Source: Rallus limicola
Taxonomy: Eukaryota; Chordata; Aves; Gruiformes; Rallidae
NCBI GenBank assembly: GCA_022605955.1
Contig: JAKCOZ010000003.1
Location: 10,363,331 to 10,427,330, forward strand
Length of the DNA stretch: 64,000 nucleotides
Direction of reading: 5' to 3'
Shown in pieces: positions 45,211-58,790 of the stretch; within the stretch, counting starts at the first letter, position 1; each line of letters opens with the position of its first letter. The position numbers and the translations under genes were made by a program. Under the pieces are notes generated by a model. That model ran no database searches. It had not been told where the DNA came from and worked only from the letters and a program-made list of their open reading frames with translations.

Positions 45211-47426
45211 ATTTTTGGATTTGTTTCGGGGTTTTTTTTTCCTGCTTCCTTGTATAGCTTTCTCCTAAATGTCTCCCAAGGTTTGGTAGTCCAAAAGGAC
45301 CACTTCTGACCAGCTTCAATAAGAAAGTGAATCACTCCGTGGAAGCAGCCCAGAGAACCAGCCAACACCCCACCATCAAGACTAGCAGAGATGTGCTCCC
45401 GAGAAATGCTAATCCCAAGAGAAAGCCCATTTAATTTTCCTGTTAGATCGCATCTCTGCTCCTTCCTGCACTCCTCTTGCCCGTGCTTGGCTGAAGAGAT
45501 GTGTTGCTCTCAGAGCAGCAGGCTGTGCTACTTACCTAAGAACACTTTACCCCTGGAAGATCCTCTTTCCAGTCCCTACTTGGGTGACCAGTTGAGTGGT
45601 TAAGTGTGGTTTCAAGCCTCCTTGTCATAGCTCTGCTAGGCAGGCATTTCACTGGTGACATCGTGTGCATCATGCTGGGGAGAAGAAGGCCCTTGTGCCA
45701 GTTGCAGCAGTGGAGCATGCAGACCTCAGGGACCTTTCTTTTCCACTGTGCTTGACTACAGCATGTGCTGTGGCCTTATGTGTGCACAGCTCACATCTCT
45801 GTCATTTTAGAAGGCAATGAAAGACACAGGACTTCCTGAGCTGGTTAAAGTCAGTCAGAACAACTGCTAAGTCTGCCTGGAGCAACTTTTCCAGGATGAA
45901 ACACAAAATACAACCTAGTTAGTGAATGGGAGGATTTACCTGGTTTTGATGCTTGAGACCGACTCCAGCCCCTGCTGAAATTATTTGGACTCCTGCCATC
46001 ACCTGGATCAGGCCTCCAGAGGTCCTGTTTCTCCATGCTAAGATGCTGTAACAAAACATACTGCTGCACCCTGGCAGCTTGGCTACTGGGCCACTAAAGG
46101 CTGCGTATCAAAAAGTTCCAGCTACTTGCTGGTGACACTCTCACGTCCAAAACCTCTAGGCACAACAGTGGAAAATCCTGAGAAAAACATTCCTGTGTAA
46201 AAACCTACACTTTTTCATCACTTTGGGGTTTCTAGGCAGGATCACCTGTAGTCTTGTTTGATTGTCCAGGAAGAGCAGTAAACATCCAGTGATTAGACCT
46301 AATGCAATGGATGGTGTTTTGAGGGTGCTTGAATTAATGAAATAGGGAGGTAGAAATGCTCTGCAACATATTGTAGACATCTCAGAGGGGCAGCCGCCGC
46401 AGGTTTCTTCTATGTGCTGCAAAGAATGTGAAGAAAAACTACAGCACACTACAGAGGGGCAGAGTTTTCCTGATTTCCCTGTGTTTCCTACCCTCTGTCC
46501 TCTTTTCTTTGCCTTTTGCTCTGTGATGGCATGAAAGATGTTTCTTTGAGGAGGCCTTGAAAACTCAGGAGCACAGATCTTTCTAAACCTTCCAGTTAAA
46601 TATTTACTGTCCCAGACAGAAAATACTTCATCCATCAATTGTCTGAATGCCCCTATCTGGAAAAGAAGCACAAAGCCCCAGAGATCCTTCAGCAAACAAA
46701 CTCCTTCTCATTACTTACTCCACGGGCATGGCTGCACTCAGATTTGGAAGTTGAGCTACTCAGAAGTGCTGCCCGTACATGTTTACCTTGGACTCCAGCT
46801 TCCCTCTTCAGTCTAAATCAGGTACTTTTTTGTCTGGTTTGCCTAAACAAGTACAGCTGAGCAACAAAGGCTGGAGCTTTCCATGGGGTTCAGCCATGCT
46901 AGCCCTGGGTTTCTGACATGCATTCTGTGCATTCCCATAAACTCCATGTTAACCAGCAACACCCATGTGCTCCTCGCCACAAACAGATGTCAGAAATGCT
47001 GCTGTACTTTTTTTCTAATGCATACTTCACCTTACCCTTATACCCTGCTTCAGGCTTGTCCTTTTACATGAAGTGCAGCTGAAATCTGCAAAAAGCTACT
47101 TCTAACCTAAGATGAGACTGTGGGCTGCCCTGTCTGTGGAAGGAGGTATTTATGGCCCTCAAAATTCACCCACGTCTCTCTCAGAGGCCACCAGGTTAAG
47201 CTGCAGGTTGCAAAGGTGGCTGTGAAGTGCAAAGCATTTCACTTGCAGCCTAGACTGGTCCTGTCAGAGCTTTAAGGGAAGGAGCAAGACCCCATGGTGC
47301 TCTGCAGAGCTCTGGTCACGACCCCCTGAGCATAATAAACAGGCTGAAAGTTGCAGTGTTCAGCAGGAGTAAATAACTTTGCAGTGTGCTGGGTGAACCA
47401 TGTGGCTTCAGTGTGGTGAGTTTATT
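45211..47426. other. Intergenic
   Basis: No recognised gene. A 179-codon open frame on the minus strand (46695-46156) has no recognisable domain. Confidence 0.5.
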
Positions 47427-47829
47427 TAGGCTGAGAGAGTTGGGCTTCTTCAGCTTGGAGAAGAGAAGGTTCTGGAGGGACCTTATATTGGCCTTCCAAG
47501 TACCTGAAAGGTGCCTATAAGAAATCTGGTAAGAACTGTTCACAAGGTCATGTAGCAGTAGGACAAAGGATAATGGTTTTAAACTCAAAAAGGGGAGATT
47601 TAGGCTGGATATTAGGAAAAAGTTCTTCAATATGAGGGTGGGGGATCACTGGCACAGGTTGCCCAGAGAGGTAGTAGATGCCCCATCCCTGGAGATATCC
47701 AAGGTCAGGCTTGATGGGGTTCTGAGAGACCTGATCTAGTGAAGATGTCCCTGCTTACTGAAGGGGGATTGGACTAGATGACCTCTAAAGGTCCCTTCCA
47801 AGCCAATATATTCTATGATTCTATGATTT
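47427..47829 (+). mobile_element. CR1 LINE, 3' end, best preserved copy
   Basis: A continuous CR1 3' region: AGCTTGGAGAAGAGAAGGTT, GGCTGGATATTAGGAAAAAG, TTGCCCAGAGAGGTAGTAGA, GGACTAGATGACCTCTAAAG, GTCCCTTCCAAGCCAATATA and terminal octamers ATTCTATG-ATTCTATG. It is 5'-truncated; the intact tail indicates a relatively young insertion. Confidence 0.93.
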
Positions 47830-48954
47830 AAACTGTAATATTGAGTGTGCAAGCTGAAACCTACACGTGAACCTGTGAGCAGCAACCCTGTGAGCACTGA
47901 ATACACTGTAATGAGCACAAATAGCTTAACAAATAGGTAACAGTCTCAGTGAAATTTCAGAAACTGATACCAAATAGTTTTTCTGTCTTAATGGTTCAGT
48001 GTATTTCAACTCTCAGATACTGAGAGGTATTGCAGAGCGAGCCCCTGCGCACTTTTGCTCAAATGATAATGCAGATTCATGCCTGATAAGATGACTACAC
48101 TGTTGGCATGGTTGGAGTAGCCCTTGAGAGAGATCTGCAGCACTGCTTAACAGCCATTGTCTGGAGCTTTTACCTATACTGGAAAGCCCAGGATACATAG
48201 TGGTATTGCAGGCAAACAGCCATTTGACCAAGCCAGACAGGTTTCTGTATGGCTGAGCTGTATTTGGGGCCAAAGCATCATGACCCCAGTAGTCAATGCT
48301 CATTAAAGAAAGATATATAAAACCATTTTTTTTCAGGGGAACAAAGTAAAAAAAGAAGAGAAGGAGCTCTTTCTAAGAGAGAGCAGGACACGTGTGATAG
48401 AAATCCTGTCTCTACACATCCTCCAACCTATCCAGAGCCCAGAGAGCCGTTATGAACTGACCACAAGGTCCTGCACTGCCCCGGCTCCTGCTGCTTAACT
48501 CCTTGCACAGCAACAAGCACCTCTTCCCCATGTGGGTTCACACTGTTCCCTCTCTTGGTCTCAGACATGCTGCAGCTCATTCTGAACAACTCTAGTCAGT
48601 ACTGACAGAGTGGTGTGGCCACATGAGCATTAAAATTATTTTCAGAAAAGCAATTGTCTCCTCAGGGCGGCTGCAGTTTCTGTTTCTGTCAGTGGTGGAG
48701 GCAAATATCACTTGGCAGGCTGGAGAGAGATCCGTGCAAGGCCATGGAGATGGTCAGTGGGGCTGAAGCACCTGATGTACAGAGAAGACATGGAGGGAGC
48801 CAGGTTTTGTTGGTCTGCAGAAGAGATGTCTCAGGGAAGACCTAACTGCAGGTGTCTACTGTGTCACAGCCAGTTGCCAACCTCCTCTTGGAAGTGCATA
48901 AGGAAGTCTTGTCTTAAAATGTCTTGGTTTGTCCCATGTAAGGGACAAATGTGA
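47830..48954. other. Intergenic
   Basis: No gene or repeat recognised between the two CR1 copies. Confidence 0.55.
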
Positions 48955-49203
48955 CATACTGCAGCGTGGGAAATTCTGGTTGCACATAAGGAGAAAAACT
49001 CCTTCCCATAAGAGCAGTGCAGTCCTGGGACAGAGTCAAGAGAGGTGATGGTATATCCACTGTTGGACATGTTCAAAACTTCACTGGACAAGGCCCAGGC
49101 CAGCCCGACCCCACTGTGAAGTCATTTGAGCTTGGAGAGTGGGGCTAGAGGGAAGACCTTCAGATGTGCTTCCCCACCTGAAAGCTTCCCTGATTCTGTG
49201 TGC
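48955..49203 (+). mobile_element. CR1 LINE 3' fragment
   Basis: GGAAATTCTGGTTGCACATA AGGAGAAAAACTCCTTCCC, then GGTGATGGTATATCCACTGT TGGACATGTTCAAAACTTCA, ending GATTCTGTGTG, the plus-orientation CR1 3' end. Confidence 0.88.
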
Positions 49204-49258
49204 AAAGCCTGCAGCTCCCAGTCATGTGTTAATCACGTCTTAAAAATTAATTTCTGAG

Positions 49259-49273
49259 TAATCCTGAGGATTA
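49259..49273. promoter_or_regulatory. Palindromic double TAATCC site
   Basis: TAATCC-TGA-GGATTA is a perfect inverted repeat of the bicoid/PITX/OTX-type K50 homeodomain core, placed in AT-rich sequence after a CR1 end. Binding is inferred. Confidence 0.4.
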
Positions 49274-50317
49274 TTTATGTGACCCTGGGGCTTACTCATA
49301 TGAGCACTGAATGTAGGACTTGCTCTTAATTGAAGAGCTAAACCTAAGTCAGCAGCCCAACAGGATTATTCAGCCTGCAACTGTACATGGCAGATGGGCA
49401 TACATGCTTCTGTCCATTCCTTCTCAGATGTTGCTCAGATACAGCATTTTTTCCAACATTGTGTAGCTATGTAGGAGAATGATTCAAATAGGCAGGCAAT
49501 TATCCATATGTTCCTGGTAGGAAGAAACTTCATTTGCCAAATGCAAGCTGCCATTTTTGTGTCTTCATGTCTATTTATAGTGACTGTTTCAGTTTTGTTT
49601 CACTTCTGTCAGGTTAGAGAAGTGCTAGAAATGAAGCTTTACATCCTTCATGTCCTGTTGGTTTCTGTGTTATCAAAATGTGTGGAGACACCCACAGGAA
49701 TCCCTAGTTCACCTCTACCAAGGACTTCATGCTTTGTGATTTCTTGGAAGTGTGTCTTCTCAGCACTTCTGCAACTTGTTGATTTACTTCAGCTCTTACA
49801 AGAGCAGGAAAGCCACCTTAAGTGATGCTGGTTTCACTTGTTCTTACTCATTCACAGATTTCCTCTACCCCCTCAGACCTATGTGTTCACAGGCATGGAG
49901 AGGTGTATACCCAAGCAGTCTGGCCAGGATCACTTGGGGTGACACAATATATAGACATCTGGTATGAAGTTCTCATCAAGCCTCCTGGGCCCCACTTGGT
50001 TGGTGATGATAAACTGGGTTTTTTGGCAGGTCTTGTGGGGTTACTGTGGGGTGACAGTTTCACCTGCTTACTTCAGCACCATTTCCCCTCAGTTTGGGTT
50101 TCTTGAGGTATCAGAAAAAGACAGAAGTGTGTTCTGGGACTTCATTGTCATCTTCTTGTTGTCAGAGCACATGATCTTCTTTTGGTAAGTCACTACCTAA
50201 TCTCAGAAAAGGCCACCTTGGCATGGCACAAGAAGCTGCATTCAATCAAAATTAATTCTCCATCTCAACTTTAGTCCTGCCACAAGAATCCTGTGAAATG
50301 TAAGTAAAAGAGCTCAG

Positions 50318-51060
50318 AAAAAAATTTAGATTGGAAGGCATCTCTGGAGGTCCCTAATCCAACCACCTGCTCCAAGGAGGGTTTACCACAAAGCTGGATC
50401 AGGATATCTCCAAGGTGGAGATCCCACCACCTCTCTGGGCCCTGTCCCAGGCTTGTGGGGAAGTTTTGTCTCTATTTTATCAAAACTTCTGTTCCACTGG
50501 ACATCCCAAAATTTTACTTAATTCTGGCTGCAGCTTAATGAATGCCATGTAGTGGTAGAGAAGTCTTTCCCTCCACTGGTCTGCAGGCACCACCCAGGCC
50601 CTGGTCAGCCACCAAAGCCACAGGGCCCCTAGCTCTCTTGCTGTCCACCAGGCCAGCAGATCTGGTCTCCAGACCATGGGACTCATCCAGCACCACTGCT
50701 GGGGTCCTCCTGGCCAGGAGCAGGAGACATCATTTGCCCGGGCTGTGCTCCAGGAGGTTCCTGGCAGCCCTTTTCCACAGCTTGCCAAGGTTGCGCTGAA
50801 GGTCTGGACTCCTCTCCAGCTGCTGCCCCAGTGCTGAACATCCCCAGTGCCCTACAACCTCTGCCCTAGGTTGTCGATAAATGTGTTAAAAAATACTGGC
50901 CTGATAGTGACCCTAGGGAAACAGCACTTGAAACCGACAGATATGCTTTGTCTGATGGACTGCTATCCTTGGGCCTGATGGTCCATCCAGTTTTCCACTC
51001 ATTTTGCTCTTCACCTGTGACATCTGTAATTTCATCAGTTTAGCTGCCAAAGTAATGCTC
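50318..51060 (-). mobile_element. Old, longer CR1 LINE fragment
   Basis: The 3' end lies at about 50325 (TTAGATTGGAAGGCATCTCTGG on plus). Farther right, GATAAATGTGTTAAAAAATACTGG with GATGGTCCATCCAGTTTTCC corresponds to more 5' CR1 ORF2 sequence in reverse complement. The middle is heavily diverged. It reaches further 5' than the other copies here. Confidence 0.7.
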
Positions 51061-53477
51061 GAAAACTCAAAAATAACTCTCACCAAAAAATATCAGCCTC
51101 CCTAAAATATTGTAATTTACAGACAGAAACTTTTTCTTTTTTTATCCATCTGATGCTCTGGTTCCATGTCAGTATTGTGCCTGCTGTTCTGAATACCCTC
51201 TTCTTTTAACAAAGAGCACCCACTGATAACTTCATACTGGCACCAGTAAAAAAGGTTTTGTCATACGTGAAAAACTAGCAAGTAAATCCATCTTTTGTAA
51301 ATCCCTGGAGTCAGAAAGTTTGTGTGGTGTTGATCAGACAATAAAACTGAGAGCACGAAGGAAATGGAGTGACAGTGCCTTGTAAACATAGTTTCATTAA
51401 TTAGAAAAAAAGGAGCATTGATGCTTTTATTATCTCTGGACAAAAAGTGAGCTACTGGAATGAGCTGCACACAGCAAAGAAACCTGGCTTTATCTGTAGG
51501 CTGGGCGTGCTTTAATCTGACGTCCTGACAAAGCTGTATGGTGAGTAATGCCTAGAGTATGCCTGCCAAAGCTCTGCAGCTAAAGCACGACACTACCTGT
51601 CACTCCAAAAAGACCCAAATGAATAGCAGGATACTAATCCCTATAGCACTGCATAGCCTCCAGCACCTAGCTGTTACAGTAAGGAGCAGATGATGCTTCC
51701 TTTCAGATTACTACAGGTGTGGAACTCACACACAGGCAGACAAATGCATGGTTGCTCTTTGCTTGGGGTTAGCTAAAGATCTGGTATGGAAACTACAGCA
51801 CAGAGACTCCCAAGGCACTCGCAGTTCACTACCTGCCACTAAGTTTCAGAAGGAAAACTGACACAGCTTTCTTAGGATGACCCCTTACCTCCATGCATTT
51901 CAAAGTTTAGTTTGCTATGGTGAAGTATGAGGTGGAAAATTCAGACACTGTCTCTCTGCATGTTTCTCTAAGAGTTCAGGTTTCAGTTCTTTGCTGTTTT
52001 ATTTGGGAAAAGCATTACACTGACAAATCTGTGAGTAGCTCCTGTCGTTAGTGAACACTGTATCTTATTAAATGTCATCTGAGAAACGCCTTTTCCAAAT
52101 TGAGATCTATGAAAACTTTAGTTTTACTTTACAGGAAACATACCCAGAATTGTTCTTACAGCACAACAAATGTTAAGAGAAGGCCTCTGCACCTGGGTCA
52201 TTCTGTAGGTTATCATCGAGTTCATAGAGGTGCTTAACTGGGCAGGGGACCCTGTTAATCAGCATCTCAGAGAAGCCTTCACAGAAGGTCCTGAGAATAC
52301 TCAGCACTACCTTCCCCCTGGACAAGTCCTTCAACTGGGCTTTTGCTATCAGTTTCCCACTTCCATCTTACTTCTGTTCTCACTTAACTACCTGTTAGCA
52401 CTGTGTGAGCTACATGAATAGCTGTGAGTAGCTAAAGGCTGTGGATTTCACCAATTTTAAGACAAACATGTTTAATTATACCTAGAATGACTCCACTACA
52501 AGCTAAACAACAACTATGAGCTCTTGCCTGTGGGAACTTTCTGAGTTATGTCACCATAAATACGGTATTGTCGTACCACTCCCATGGCTGAGAAAAGACA
52601 CACTTTTTAATTTTGAAAAAGTGTTCACAGCCTGATAGAAGTAAGCAATTGGCTCAGTCACTGCATCAGTACAATATATTTCAATTCCACTGGATAGTGG
52701 CAGCTGCTGGGAGCTTTCCTGCAATTGGTCTCAGAAAATAAGGAATTTTACAGTAGACTCTGCTTCTTCCACTGTCTAGAATGGCAGGACCTGGATTTCT
52801 GTGGATCATTTTCTTACTGTCAGTTTCAAGACAGAAGAAAAAAAGGCGCTTTTCTGGTGCATATTTTAAATTGTGTCCTTTTACTACCAAATTGAGTAAG
52901 TGTACATGCTCTCACCGTGCAAAACATGTCAGTGGAAAGGGTAAGACAAGAACATTGTGCCTGCCATCAGGATGGCCCTCCCTGACTTGCTTTCCTGCCC
53001 AGCCAACCCCCCACTTCAGGTCTGCAAAAATTTTGTATGGTGCTTTTGGGGTCACAGATTTGAGCTCTTGCTGGTTCAGATTCTGGAGGTGTGAGAGGTG
53101 TAAAGGGCCACCTGCAGGTCACAGACCTTGAGCAGCTTAAACCAACTAAACTAAAAAGCCTCTCTGTTGAATACTTTTTCAGTAGATCTGAAACAGCAGG
53201 GTACAAAGGCTTTACTGGTCATAAGCCACATTTTGAACTCCACCCTGAAACCAGAAGCACGCTATGGTGTCATGTGCATGCTGAGAAATACCCAGCTTAG
53301 CAAGGAGCTGCCATATCCTGCCCCAACTTCAACTTTCAGGCTGATTTAAGGTGGAGCACATGCGGAGTGACTGTGATGTTGAATCTCCAGGTGATAACTG
53401 CACTGTTGATGAAAAGCAGTGTCGGCATCTAAAAGTTATGGGCCACAGTCTGATGGCTAGTAGGAGGGTGCAGAAAG
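51061..53477. other. Intergenic
   Basis: No gene or interspersed repeat recognised; short chance frames only. Confidence 0.55.
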
Positions 53478-53815
53478 TCATAGAAACACAGAATGGTATG
53501 GGTTGGAAGGGACCCCTAGAATCATAAGAGTTCCAACTAATCTAAACCCTCCTTCCTTTAGCTTGAATCCATTCCCCCTTGTCCTGCCATTGTCTCCCCT
53601 TTTAAAAAGTTGATTCCCCTCCTGTGTCTCTGCTCCCTTCAGGTACTGGGAGGCTGCAGTGAGGTCCCCCTGCAGCCTTCTCTTCTCCAGGCTGAACAAG
53701 CCCAGCTCCCCCAGCCTCTCTTTGTAGGGGAGGTGCTCCAGCCCTCTAATCATCTTCATGGCCTCCTCTGAACCCTCTCCAACAGTTCTACATCTTTCTT
53801 GTAAAGTCCCACCGC
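53478..53815 (-). mobile_element. CR1 LINE fragment with internal deletion
   Basis: Reverse-complement CR1: CATAGAAACACAGAATGGTA, GGGTTGGAAGGGACC, then a jump past the usual middle straight to CTAAACCCTCCTTCCTTTAG and the 5' part. The minus strand reads [20 protein letters not shown] and [18 protein letters not shown]. Confidence 0.9.
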
Positions 53816-56800
53816 ACTCGCTGCTACTCAGTCCTCATGAACAAGGAACCCAGCTCCTTCACCTGGAGAGAGCTGCATTTGCAAATGCAGACACCCCTCA
53901 GCCACAAAGCAGATATGCTTTAGCCCCATCTTCCAGGCAGCAGCCAACATTCCTTGTATCACAGCCAGATTAGGCTTGAATATGCTTCACTCTTCTAGGC
54001 CCCCAGCTCATCCCTGTGCAGGGAACAGCACTGAACTGCCCTGCATGTGTTTGGCAGCTGTGATAGAGCTTGTGGCTCCAGGTAGACAGGAGATGGGGAG
54101 TGCCATGGAGAGAGGGGAGTGAAGTGGTGAGGGAAGAGAAATGGTGGCAGCCTAGGGCTGCTTCACACTGACTCCCCTTGCTAGCAAGCTCCCCCAAACA
54201 GACATCCCACGAGCTCCTCCACTCAAGAAGAGATGTGACAAGACTTTCAGTTACTGGCCTCTTGCAGACCAGTGGACTGCATCTCCTGTGGGTTCCAGCT
54301 CAGATGTGGGCTTTGCCATGTGCCTGGTGGCTAGAAGCAAGGAATCCTATATAGGGCATTGGAAAGCAGAAGGTATAAAAGCAGAGCTTGCCAGCGTTAG
54401 TGATTCTGTGTGTATGAGCTGCTACTGGGAAGCACTTTGTGCAAAAGTGCCCAGAGACCATAGAGGAATCCAGATCCCAGCCACATTCTGCACTTGGACT
54501 GTTAGAACTTTTGGGGGTACATTAAACATACCACATTCAATGCGTTTAGCTGTTGCACTGGAAATATCTTTCTTGCTTATCTTTGGAAGCATTCCTCTCC
54601 CCTCCCCTGCATTTTGAAGGCTTGGGTTTCAAGTTCACAACTATCAGAAGAGAAAATAGCAGGACGTGCCCTATCATGTCCAGGACACCCTAAGCCAAAA
54701 ACAAGGGAGCTGCACCCTTTTCCCCTCATCCAGATTCTATCTCCTACATGCATTTAAAATGTGCACATAAAGCTTTATCACGCCCAGACCATTTCCGAAG
54801 ACATAAGCAGTCACATTAACCATTAGAATTTTGAAGGACTGTAATTCCAGGGCAATTTTACCACTCCCTCTGACAGTCTTTTGTATTTATGATACTATAT
54901 ATGTCTTATAAACAAAACAGCCTGGGACATATCAATCAAGTTATCAGCATAGAGAGGATTACTTAGGCAGGCAGTTAGTTTGGTCTGCACTCCTGGTGAG
55001 TCCAGAACAGCAGGTAGCCTGTCTTACTCTGTAATAGGATTAACACTGATGGAAAAAGTGCTAGTACCTTCCTGGTGTAAGTATAACCCAATTCTCCTAT
55101 TAAATTAGAGATGCATATAGTAACAGATATTTAAGTTAGATATGCATATTAAAAAACACCAACAAAACAAAACCAAACAAAAAATACCCCACACCTTGGA
55201 ATAACCAAACCCATTATTCATTTAAATGCTAAAGTTTGAGCTGAAATTATGTCTTCACCTGAGAAGTCTTCAGGACAGTACACTAATATGGTTTGTGAGC
55301 CCAGGAATTTTACTCCTCCTCTCTGCCAAAAAAATGTTTTATTTTGATGTATCACAGACCATTCGGTAAAATAAGCAATAGCTTTGAGGCTCAGCACTTC
55401 TGGGAAGATTTTATTTGGATGCACTGATGTTCTTATGCACCAGGGGATTCGGTCCTTCCTGAATTTTGTAACTACAATGCAAAAGACCCACATGAGCAAC
55501 TCTGGAGGCTAAATGTCTGTAACCAAACAGGTGGAAATTAGCTTTTGCCTGCCTATGTATCTCCTCAGGCATGTAAACATTAGCCCTTTCACAACTATGA
55601 AATGAACCTGAGACAAAAAAGTCACAAAGACCTAATAGTGATAATTCAGTAGTTACAGGCATGGGCAGAGCACTGCCTTCCTCTGTCTCCAGCCAAAATT
55701 TAATGTAAAACTCATGGTGAATATTTTCTTAGATCATGCCTCCAATTTTGCTAGATACAAGTGTCAAACCCCAGAGACAGAGGCATGTTCCTGGACTGAG
55801 GAGTGACCTTCAGGTCCTGAAAAGCGTTCTACTGAGGTTCTTATAGTAATATCACTGGAGTATTATCACCAGGCCACTACAGCAGAAAGGCATGGGAAAA
55901 GAAGTTTCTCGACTCTGCAGGAAACATCATCTTTGGGAAAAAGCATTATGTGTTTTTGGCAGTGATCTGGGAAGACCAATCCAAAGAGCAGCAAGGTTTT
56001 CCTTAATGTGCAGAATCCACAATGTGAAGGTCAGGTAAAGAAACATCATTTCCATTCCCTCCCCAAGGGCATTTCTGCACCTTCTGAAGGGCAGAGATGA
56101 CCCTGATGGTTACACCCTGAGCCTGGCTGCTGGCAGGATCACTTGCTGGTGTGTCTTTCATGAGCTGAGTGACTCTCATTGGGGATCAGTTCATTTTAGC
56201 ACCTCATCACCAAAATGGGCTGCAGCATTATGGCAGCCAGCATGTTGGGTGTGTGCTGCAGCTCTGTTGAATTTCTGTCTTACATTGCTCTACACTTTTC
56301 TAAAAAACACAGCTTGGATAGACATGGGATTATATGAGGACCTCAGCTTTCAACTGTAATAACAGCAGTAATGGTGGTCAGGAAAATGTGACCCTTGAAT
56401 CCAAAGGTTTGGGGGTAAAGGAATTTAACTTTCATTATTCATTAAAAAATTGCTATTTGAAGACAACACCTTGCCTTTCAATTTGTTAATATGTCATAGA
56501 AGGCAATACTGGGCAAAATGCCACCATCAGATATGGCTGTGTATGTGTCACATTACGAAGGGAAGGCCTATACATCCGATTTCACTACAAACGATTACAC
56601 TGCGTATAAGCAACCACTCAGCTGGGTAGCTGCATAGATCTGGAGTTCACACTAGATGTTCTTGCTACTGATTCCTGAAGCCTACCTGTACAGAAATGAA
56701 CTACCCCAAACACACAAGCGCATCTTGACATGACTGTCTTCTGGGCACCTGACTGTCTGCTGGCATGTGATGTGTTCCTGGCGTTTTAAAGCCATTCAGG

Positions 56801-58554
56801 TATACAATGCACTATCAACGTACAAGGCAGCAGAAGAATGAACTTGTTATATATTCTTAATACACAAGCTTCTGGGATTTCAGCCATTCCTGGAATCTGT
56901 TTAAAAAAGAACAGATGAGTAATCTGCTATTCAGACTGCCATAAAGCTTGAAAATAACCCAGAAGTCATTCATTTGCAAAAGGTGAAACAAAGCTGCTCC
57001 TAAACCTGCCTGCTTTGGGCAATCCTAGAAAAAAAACCAACTTGGATGCAAGGAAATAACACATCAACTTTAATACTGGAGAGCTCAGCAAGATCACATC
57101 CAAGCACCCCTGGGGAAAACCAAACTTGCTTTGTGGGGTGCAGAATTTAGTCAGCTAGCAGCCTATGGGAGCAGCTTCTGGATTTGGAGGATCACAAGTG
57201 ATGAGTCAAATTTCTTAACTATTTCTGTTACAAAATAAATAATTTTCTGCATTAAAAAACAAAAATCCTTTCTGTTAGTTGGAGGGGAGTAGGAAAGCTG
57301 CACAAAGGACTTGATCCTTTTTGTTCTTTTCTGTCTCTGCTCATCGTAACAACATCTCACTTCTCAGAGACAGACGAATCTTCTGGAACTTTGTCTCTTC
57401 CTTGCTTTGTACCACTGCAGAAACAAGAGCAAAGGAACAGAAAGCTGTATGAGAGGGCAAGACCCCTCTTCAAAGGCTGCATTAAACTCTTCCAATGGCC
57501 TATCTGTCACATGGCACTGAAGCAGAAAGACCCTCTGTCCTTGACAGGGCTTAAAGAAGCAGCCACCTCCGTGTAAAAGCTGTGCTGTAAACAAGATTCC
57601 TAATGCAGGTACAGCATCTGTTTCTGTAAGAGCATCCGTTGCTGTAACAGCATCCGTTGCTGTAACAGGGGGTTGACTGTACAACTGCTCAGGGTGCTCC
57701 ACAGCCTCCAGCTGTATTCCTGTGAGAAATTCCTCCTTCCCATCTGAAAGCTGGGAGCAGACTCCAGGTTGCTGTACCACTGTGCTGATAAAGAGTTGGT
57801 CAAACTTGTCTGCATACACAAAAAAGTGTATCCCACACTGCAGCAGCTAAAACCAGTGTGAAATGGAAAAATGTAGGTGCAGCTATTTCTTCCCCACAGA
57901 CTTTCCTAATTAAGCCTAAAAATGTCTGTAAGGCGAGCCCTGCCCCATCTTTCTGAAACCAGTCACTACATGTGCTTGTCAAAAGTACTCTTGCACTCTG
58001 TTCGGTAAATAATGCTGGTTAGAAACTGCAAGGACAGAGTGAAACAGTGTAAATATCAAATACTACAAAGCCTGTAAGGAATGTACCCAAACACGGAAGA
58101 GGACAGTGGAAGCATGTCAGGCATACTCAACTTCCACAGAAGGTCTCTAAGAACAGTTTTAGCTCATGTATGAGTCTGCAGTAGGGAAAAACTAGGCAAG
58201 CACTATAGTCCTGTGCAGCTAGAGGTTTGTAAAGGGCTCTCAAAATGCAAACGGCAAACACAGTCTTGTGCTACAGTATACGAGTATCCTACACTGTCCC
58301 CAAGTCATCCAGACAGTTCCCAGCTGCAGAAAGCATTCACTGTGAAGGTATGTCATCATCTTCACAGCTCCTAAAGCCAGCAACAAAAGGAGACGTGAGC
58401 ACACGTCTTGGAAACTGGCTAGCCTGAAGCATACCCAAACCTTGCAGAGATCATGTGCCCCTCTGCTCAGCATATCTGGAGTTTTTGGACAAGAGTTCAA
58501 ACACAGGATCAGAGAGATGTCCCCCAGGGACAGGAGTGCAGGACATAGTGGGAA
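53816..58554. other. Intergenic
   Basis: No gene recognised. AT-rich in 54.7-57.3 kb, with the 18-bp triplication at 57614. XPA, the next gene in mammals beyond FOXE1, is not visible. Confidence 0.55.
57614..57667. repeat. 18-bp x3 tandem repeat
   Basis: Three copies of GCATCCGTTGCTGTAACA. The right-hand two are identical and the first differs at three positions. Confidence 0.9.
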
Positions 58555-58790
58555 GAAGTGGAAGGAAGTGGCCTTGATCAGCCTCAAGGAGACAAGGCTG
58601 CAATGGGATCTGTTTGCACTCAGCCATTACCTGCTTGAGCAACACAAAAGATAGTCAGACTCTCCTCTGAGGTGCACAAGAGAATACAGCAGACTTGGGT
58701 TGATCTAACTCTTGCTGGATATAAGGAAAGAATTCCTTCTCCTCAGTGGTACAGACAAGGCCCAGATGAGAGATAGTGGGACTTCTGTCT
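58555..58790 (+). mobile_element. Old CR1 remnant
   Basis: CTCAAGGAGACAAGGCTGCA ATGGGATCTG... and CTGGATATAAGGAAAGAATT CCTTCTCC follow plus-orientation CR1 order, diverged. Confidence 0.5.

Noticed and set aside
46156..46695. 179-codon minus-strand open frame
   Set aside because: Long for this composition but without recognisable motifs, homology by eye or neighbouring exons.
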